DNA of 64,000 nt from assembly GCA_035606355.1 (NCBI GenBank), contig DATNFO010000072.1, positions 44,374-108,373 on the forward strand, written 5' to 3'. The notes below the pieces were generated by a model, which searched no databases, was not told where the DNA came from, and was given only the letters and a program-made list of their open reading frames with translations. The position numbers and the translations under genes are program-made. Positions 61,945-64,000 of this stretch are shown here, in pieces (the stretch's first letter is position 1; every line of letters starts with the position of its first letter). The DNA comes from Sulfopaludibacter sp035606355 (lineage in GTDB: Bacteria; Acidobacteriota; Terriglobia; Bryobacterales; Bryobacteraceae).

Positions 61945-62484
61945 GAACGGACCGCCGACGATATCGAGATGTACCTTCGCCAGCGGCTCAAACAGCGGGC
62001 GCTGGTGAAGACGAAAGCTGGATTCGTCGAGTGCTGCGGCGCATGTTGAACGTGGCCCTGCGCAAGAACTTCCTGTTTGCGAATCCATGCGCGGGCGTTC
62101 CAGTTTCCGGCGCGGGTCGATGGGTTGTTCCGGCCGCATTACGTCACGTGGTCGGAGCAGCAGAGGATCGAGTTCGCGGCGCCGGAGTACCTGCGCAACG
62201 TAATCCGCATCGTCACCGAAACCGGACTACGCATCTACAAAGAGCTGACGCCGATAAAGAGTGATGAGCTCGATCTGGTGAACCGGACGGTGTGGATTCG
62301 GGAATCGAAGACGCCCAATGGAGTGGCGGATGTTCCGTTGACGGACATCGCGGCTGATGCCTTCCGGATTCAGCTTGCGATCTCAGGGCCGGGTTTTGGC
62401 ACAGTTCTGACAGCGTATAGGCAAAGGAACAGCGAAAGCTATGGACGCCCGATCGATGGACTGCTTTGGAATCAGCAGGAGGAA
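61945..62484 (+). pseudogene. Decayed tyrosine recombinase (phage-type integrase)
   Basis: Pieces of one integrase are spread over several frames: DDIEMYLRQRLKQRALVK, then LRRMLNVALRKNFLFANPCA, then VTWSEQQRIEFAAPEYLRNV, IRIVTETGLRIYKELTPIKS and an RTVWIRESKTPNGVADVPLT segment. These follow the order of an integrase SAM-like domain and the start of its catalytic domain. The first catalytic Arg is kept in the GLRIYKEL box, but the HxxR and Tyr parts are missing. At least two frameshifts occur. It ends at a tRNA-Pro 3' fragment, the usual target of such enzymes. Confidence 0.75.
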
Positions 62485-62530
62485 TGGTCGGGGCGGGGCG
62501 ATTCGAACGCCCGACCCCCTGCGCCCAAGG
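62485..62530 (-). other. tRNA-Pro 3' fragment, attachment-site remnant
   Basis: On the minus strand this is the 3' half of a tRNA-Pro (UGG reading of the anticodon loop CTTGGGC), including the T arm (GGGCG-TTCGAAT-CGCCC), the acceptor strand CGCCCCG, A and CCA. The 5' half is missing; homology stops at the anticodon loop, where tyrosine recombinases usually cross over. It is therefore an att copy left by integration, not a functional tRNA. Confidence 0.85.
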
Positions 62531-62550
62531 AATTGAGGTAATGCAGTACT

Positions 62551-62581
62551 GGCAGCTACTTGAACGTACCAAGTAGCTGCC
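62551..62581 (+). terminator. Stem-loop after the att remnant
   Basis: A perfect 12-bp stem (GGCAGCTACTTG with CAAGTAGCTGCC) around a 7-base loop, followed by a short CTTT. It may be a terminator of the lost element or part of its attachment region. Confidence 0.5.
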
Positions 62582-62760
62582 TTTCCATGAAGTTACCGAA
62601 AGCGACGAAACACTGAGAGCTACCGGGCAATACGCTGATTTACCCGGTTGTTTATTCGTTTGCGTGTACATTGGCGTGTACACACTAAAATAAGCTTCCG
62701 AAGGGTTCCCGCCCGGAAGTTCGTAGCACCCTCCCACTCTCTCTCGTTTCCACCCGCCAA
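62582..62760. other. Non-coding stretch
   Basis: It holds a doubled GTGTACA near 62663-62680 but no gene I can support. Confidence 0.4.
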
Positions 62761-63003
62761 CTAACGCTCCGGCTTGCGACGGCCTTTCGCACGGCTCATC
62801 TCTTCCGCGATGCGCGCGCTCTCTGCCCGGGCTTCAGGAGGCATCTTGGCTCTCAGTTCTTCAAAATTCCGAGATTTCCCCCAGCGCGCGTCGGCCGCCT
62901 TCTGCGCTAGTTCCTTCCGTTGCTCCGGCGTGAGATTCTTCCGGCTGTTCTTTCCGCCCTTCCGGCCGAGCGCGACGGCCGCAGGGTTCTTTCGCTTTGC
63001 CAT
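62761..63003 (-). CDS. Small basic protein with Lys/Arg-rich N-terminus (80 aa)
   Basis: 80 residues from the ATG at 63003. The N-terminus (AAVALGRKGGKNSRKNLTPE) matches a common small basic family (AAVxLGRxGGKxxxxxLTPEER) with no known function. The second half (FEELRAKMPPEARAESARIA) resembles the start of XRE-type antitoxins, although no helix-turn-helix follows. A TATACT box lies so close to the ATG that the mRNA may be leaderless. A palindrome covers the promoter, so autoregulation by this or the divergent product is possible. Confidence 0.6.
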   Translation of the reverse strand: MAKRKNPAAVALGRKGGKNSRKNLTPEQRKELAQKAADARWGKSRNFEELRAKMPPEARAESARIAEEMSRAKGRRKPER

Positions 63004-63008
63004 GCTCA

Positions 63009-63014
63009 AGTATA
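63009..63014 (-). promoter_or_regulatory. -10 box of the leftward small gene
   Basis: On the minus strand TATACT lies 5 bases before the ATG, so a leaderless transcript is likely. The palindrome at 63017 covers the spacer just upstream. Confidence 0.4.
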
Positions 63015-63016
63015 TG

Positions 63017-63089
63017 CACAGCGCTGTGAAAAAACCAATTGACAAGTTTAGGGCTTTCGACGCATACTCGTCCTATGCACAGCGCTGTG
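63017..63089. promoter_or_regulatory. Twin palindromes CACAGCGCTGTG between divergent genes
   Basis: The 12-bp palindrome occurs at 63017-63028 and 63078-63089, 61 bp from centre to centre (about six helical turns), and both copies share a TATG prefix. They flank the divergent promoters, so a dimeric or looping repressor could bind both. The repressor is not identified. Confidence 0.7.
63039..63068 (+). promoter_or_regulatory. Promoter of the rightward small genes
   Basis: TTGACA (63039-63044) and CATACT (63063-63068) are separated by 18 bp and lie between the twin palindromes. The first start downstream is at 63107. Confidence 0.55.
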
Positions 63090-63106
63090 CATGACAGGAG
63101 ACGTAA

Positions 63107-63241
63107 ATGAGACAACGGAATACAACGAAACTCGGTGCTGTGGCACCAGTCGAAGGCTCAAACGTGATAGCGATCGATGTATTGCTCAGGCAATGGTTGG
63201 CGAAACGCCGGCGTGAACTCCAGCGCGGAGGGCAGCGATGA
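63107..63241 (+). CDS. Hypothetical small protein (44 aa)
   Basis: Translation gives a 44-residue basic protein (MRQRNTTKLGAVAPVEGSNV, then AIDVLLRQWLAKRRRELQRG). AGGAG lies 8 bases before the ATG, and the stop overlaps the next start as ATGA, both good signs of a real gene. I recognise no family. It lies behind the palindrome-controlled promoter. Confidence 0.6.
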   Translation: MRQRNTTKLGAVAPVEGSNVIAIDVLLRQWLAKRRRELQRGGQR

Positions 63242-63780
63242 AACGCAGCAAGAAGAAAGTCACACGGGCAGTTGTGGTTGATCCGCAGCCCGCTCAGCCG
63301 CTCCGCAGATTCGAGCCATCGATTACGGGGAAGTTCATCCGCCTGCTAGGGCGGGCGTCAAACGAGGAAATCAAATTTCTCGACGGCTTCATCGACAGGT
63401 GCAACAGTGGCATGGAAGCGGTGCCTCGCGTTGCGTTCAACTGCGGCGCCGGTAGCGTCGGCTTGGGCTTCCTCAACAGTTGGGAGGATTGGGATATGGA
63501 AAGCAAGGCGGCCGATCTGCTGAAGGAGGCGTATCTGCTGATTGCTGCAAGCCGGTCACGAGATCCGATAGCGCACGCCTTAACGGGGATTCTCACCTAC
63601 CACAAAGAGCAGGGCGACACGATGGGCATAGATGACATGCTGTTCTTTGTCGAGAACGCCGTCTATCAACAGGACGCGGAGATCGAAACTGCGCGCGAGA
63701 TTCTGAAAGCGCGGCCGGAAGCACTCGCCAGTGACATCCGTGAAATGATTGCGAAGTACCCCGAAATCATGGAGAGATGA
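63238..63780 (+). CDS. Hypothetical protein (180 aa) of the mobile-element edge
   Basis: An unrecognised 180-residue protein, coupled to the preceding small gene by ATGA. The N-terminus is Lys-rich (MKRSKKKVTRAVVV). The remainder looks all-helical with LDGFIDRCNSGMEA, a FNCGAGSVGLGFLN turn and DDMLFFVENAVYQQDAEIET. No domain is evident. It is probably part of the same element as the integrase and the small genes. Confidence 0.65.
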   Translation: MKRSKKKVTRAVVVDPQPAQPLRRFEPSITGKFIRLLGRASNEEIKFLDGFIDRCNSGMEAVPRVAFNCGAGSVGLGFLNSWEDWDMESKAADLLKEAYLLIAASRSRDPIAHALTGILTYHKEQGDTMGIDDMLFFVENAVYQQDAEIETAREILKARPEALASDIREMIAKYPEIMER

Positions 63781-63795
63781 AAGCGGCGGGCTTCG

Positions 63796-63828
63796 AAAAA
63801 AAAGGGGATGGGTAGCGAGCCCATCCCC
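63796..63828 (-). terminator. Perfect hairpin with T-tract (leftward reading)
   Basis: GGGGATGGG and CCCATCCCC form a 9-bp stem with a 7-base loop. On the minus strand it is followed by eight T, as in a leftward terminator. On the plus strand it lies 24 bp after the stop of the 180-residue gene, so it may stop transcripts from both sides. Confidence 0.65.
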
Positions 63829-63871
63829 AACGCGGTTTGTTGGCTTTGCGGCCCGAGTAAAGGAGTTGCCC

Positions 63872-64000
63872 ATGAACAGAGCAAAACTCGGGCCATACGT
63901 GCCACCGCAAACGCCGCGGCGAAGGAGGACGAACACGACTCGACTCCGCCGCGGGGCAAAGCCCTATTTACCGACGAACAGTTGGAACGTTCGAATCGCC
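63872..64000 (+). CDS. Possible gene start at the window edge
   Basis: AAGGAG lies 6 bases before an ATG whose frame stays open to the end of the window (43 codons, Arg/Thr-rich). A second frame over the same bases (from 63808) ends with GKALFTDEQLERSNR and looks at least as protein-like. Which one is used cannot be decided from the part visible. Confidence 0.3.
   Translation, partial: MNRAKLGPYVPPQTPRRRRTNTTRLRRGAKPYLPTNSWNVRIA

Noticed and set aside
62485..62530. Functional tRNA-Pro gene
   Set aside because: Only the 3' half from the anticodon loop is present; the D arm and the 5' acceptor strand are missing.
63987..64000. Second copy of the tRNA-Pro T-loop sequence (CGTTCGAATCGCC) at the right edge
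   Set aside because: Only 13 bases match and the bases before them do not continue the tRNA; the sequence ends before it can be extended.

Overview
The window is about 60% GC and looks like the chromosome of a soil Acidobacteriota, probably of the Solibacter/Bryobacter type. The reasons are three Oar-like TonB-dependent receptors that begin with a carboxypeptidase-regulatory-like domain, a PEP-CTERM protein, a winged-helix/TPR regulator, a TPR-CHAT protein and many glycoside hydrolases. This placement is inferred from gene style only.

Layout. 1-384 is the tail of a peptide-type ABC substrate-binding protein. 381-6136 holds an ECF sigma factor, a TPR-CHAT protease-like protein, a zinc-finger anti-sigma-like protein and a subtilisin with six QSTTNILD repeats, followed by two small unknown genes. 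7265-11199 is a frameshifted receptor. 11350-43740 is a xylan island: a ROK repressor, a secreted GH3 enzyme, a ten-gene leftward operon (26399 to 15859), a second receptor, a GH3/GPH symporter/GH10 operon, a TPR membrane protein, a third receptor and a CE15-SGNH double esterase. 44250-55965 holds a frameshifted wHTH-TPR regulator, a 2579-residue FG-GAP protein and a PEP-CTERM protein. 55955-59889 is an M1/S9 peptidase pair. After a PilZ protein and an unknown secreted protein, 61945-64000 is a decayed mobile-element edge with integrase remains, a tRNA-Pro 3' fragment and small genes around twin palindromes.

The main discovery candidate is the ten-gene operon. It links a glucarate-dehydratase-like enolase, a UroD-family methyltransferase, a corrinoid protein, a RACo-like reductive activator, a MetH-activation-like protein, a homocysteine S-methyltransferase, an SDR dehydrogenase and a GH67 alpha-glucuronidase. 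GH67 enzymes release 4-O-methyl-glucuronate from glucuronoxylan, and CE15 enzymes cut its ester bond to lignin. I propose that the operon removes the 4-O-methyl group by a corrinoid route, passes it to homocysteine and degrades the remaining sugar acid.

A shared operator-like element, TT[AT]GTT-N9-AAC[AT]A, lies before six transcription units of this island. These include the methyl-transfer operon, two receptors and the divergent ROK/GH3 pair. At two receptor genes it covers the -10 element of a good sigma-70 promoter. This suggests a single ROK-controlled xylan regulon that includes the demethylation genes.
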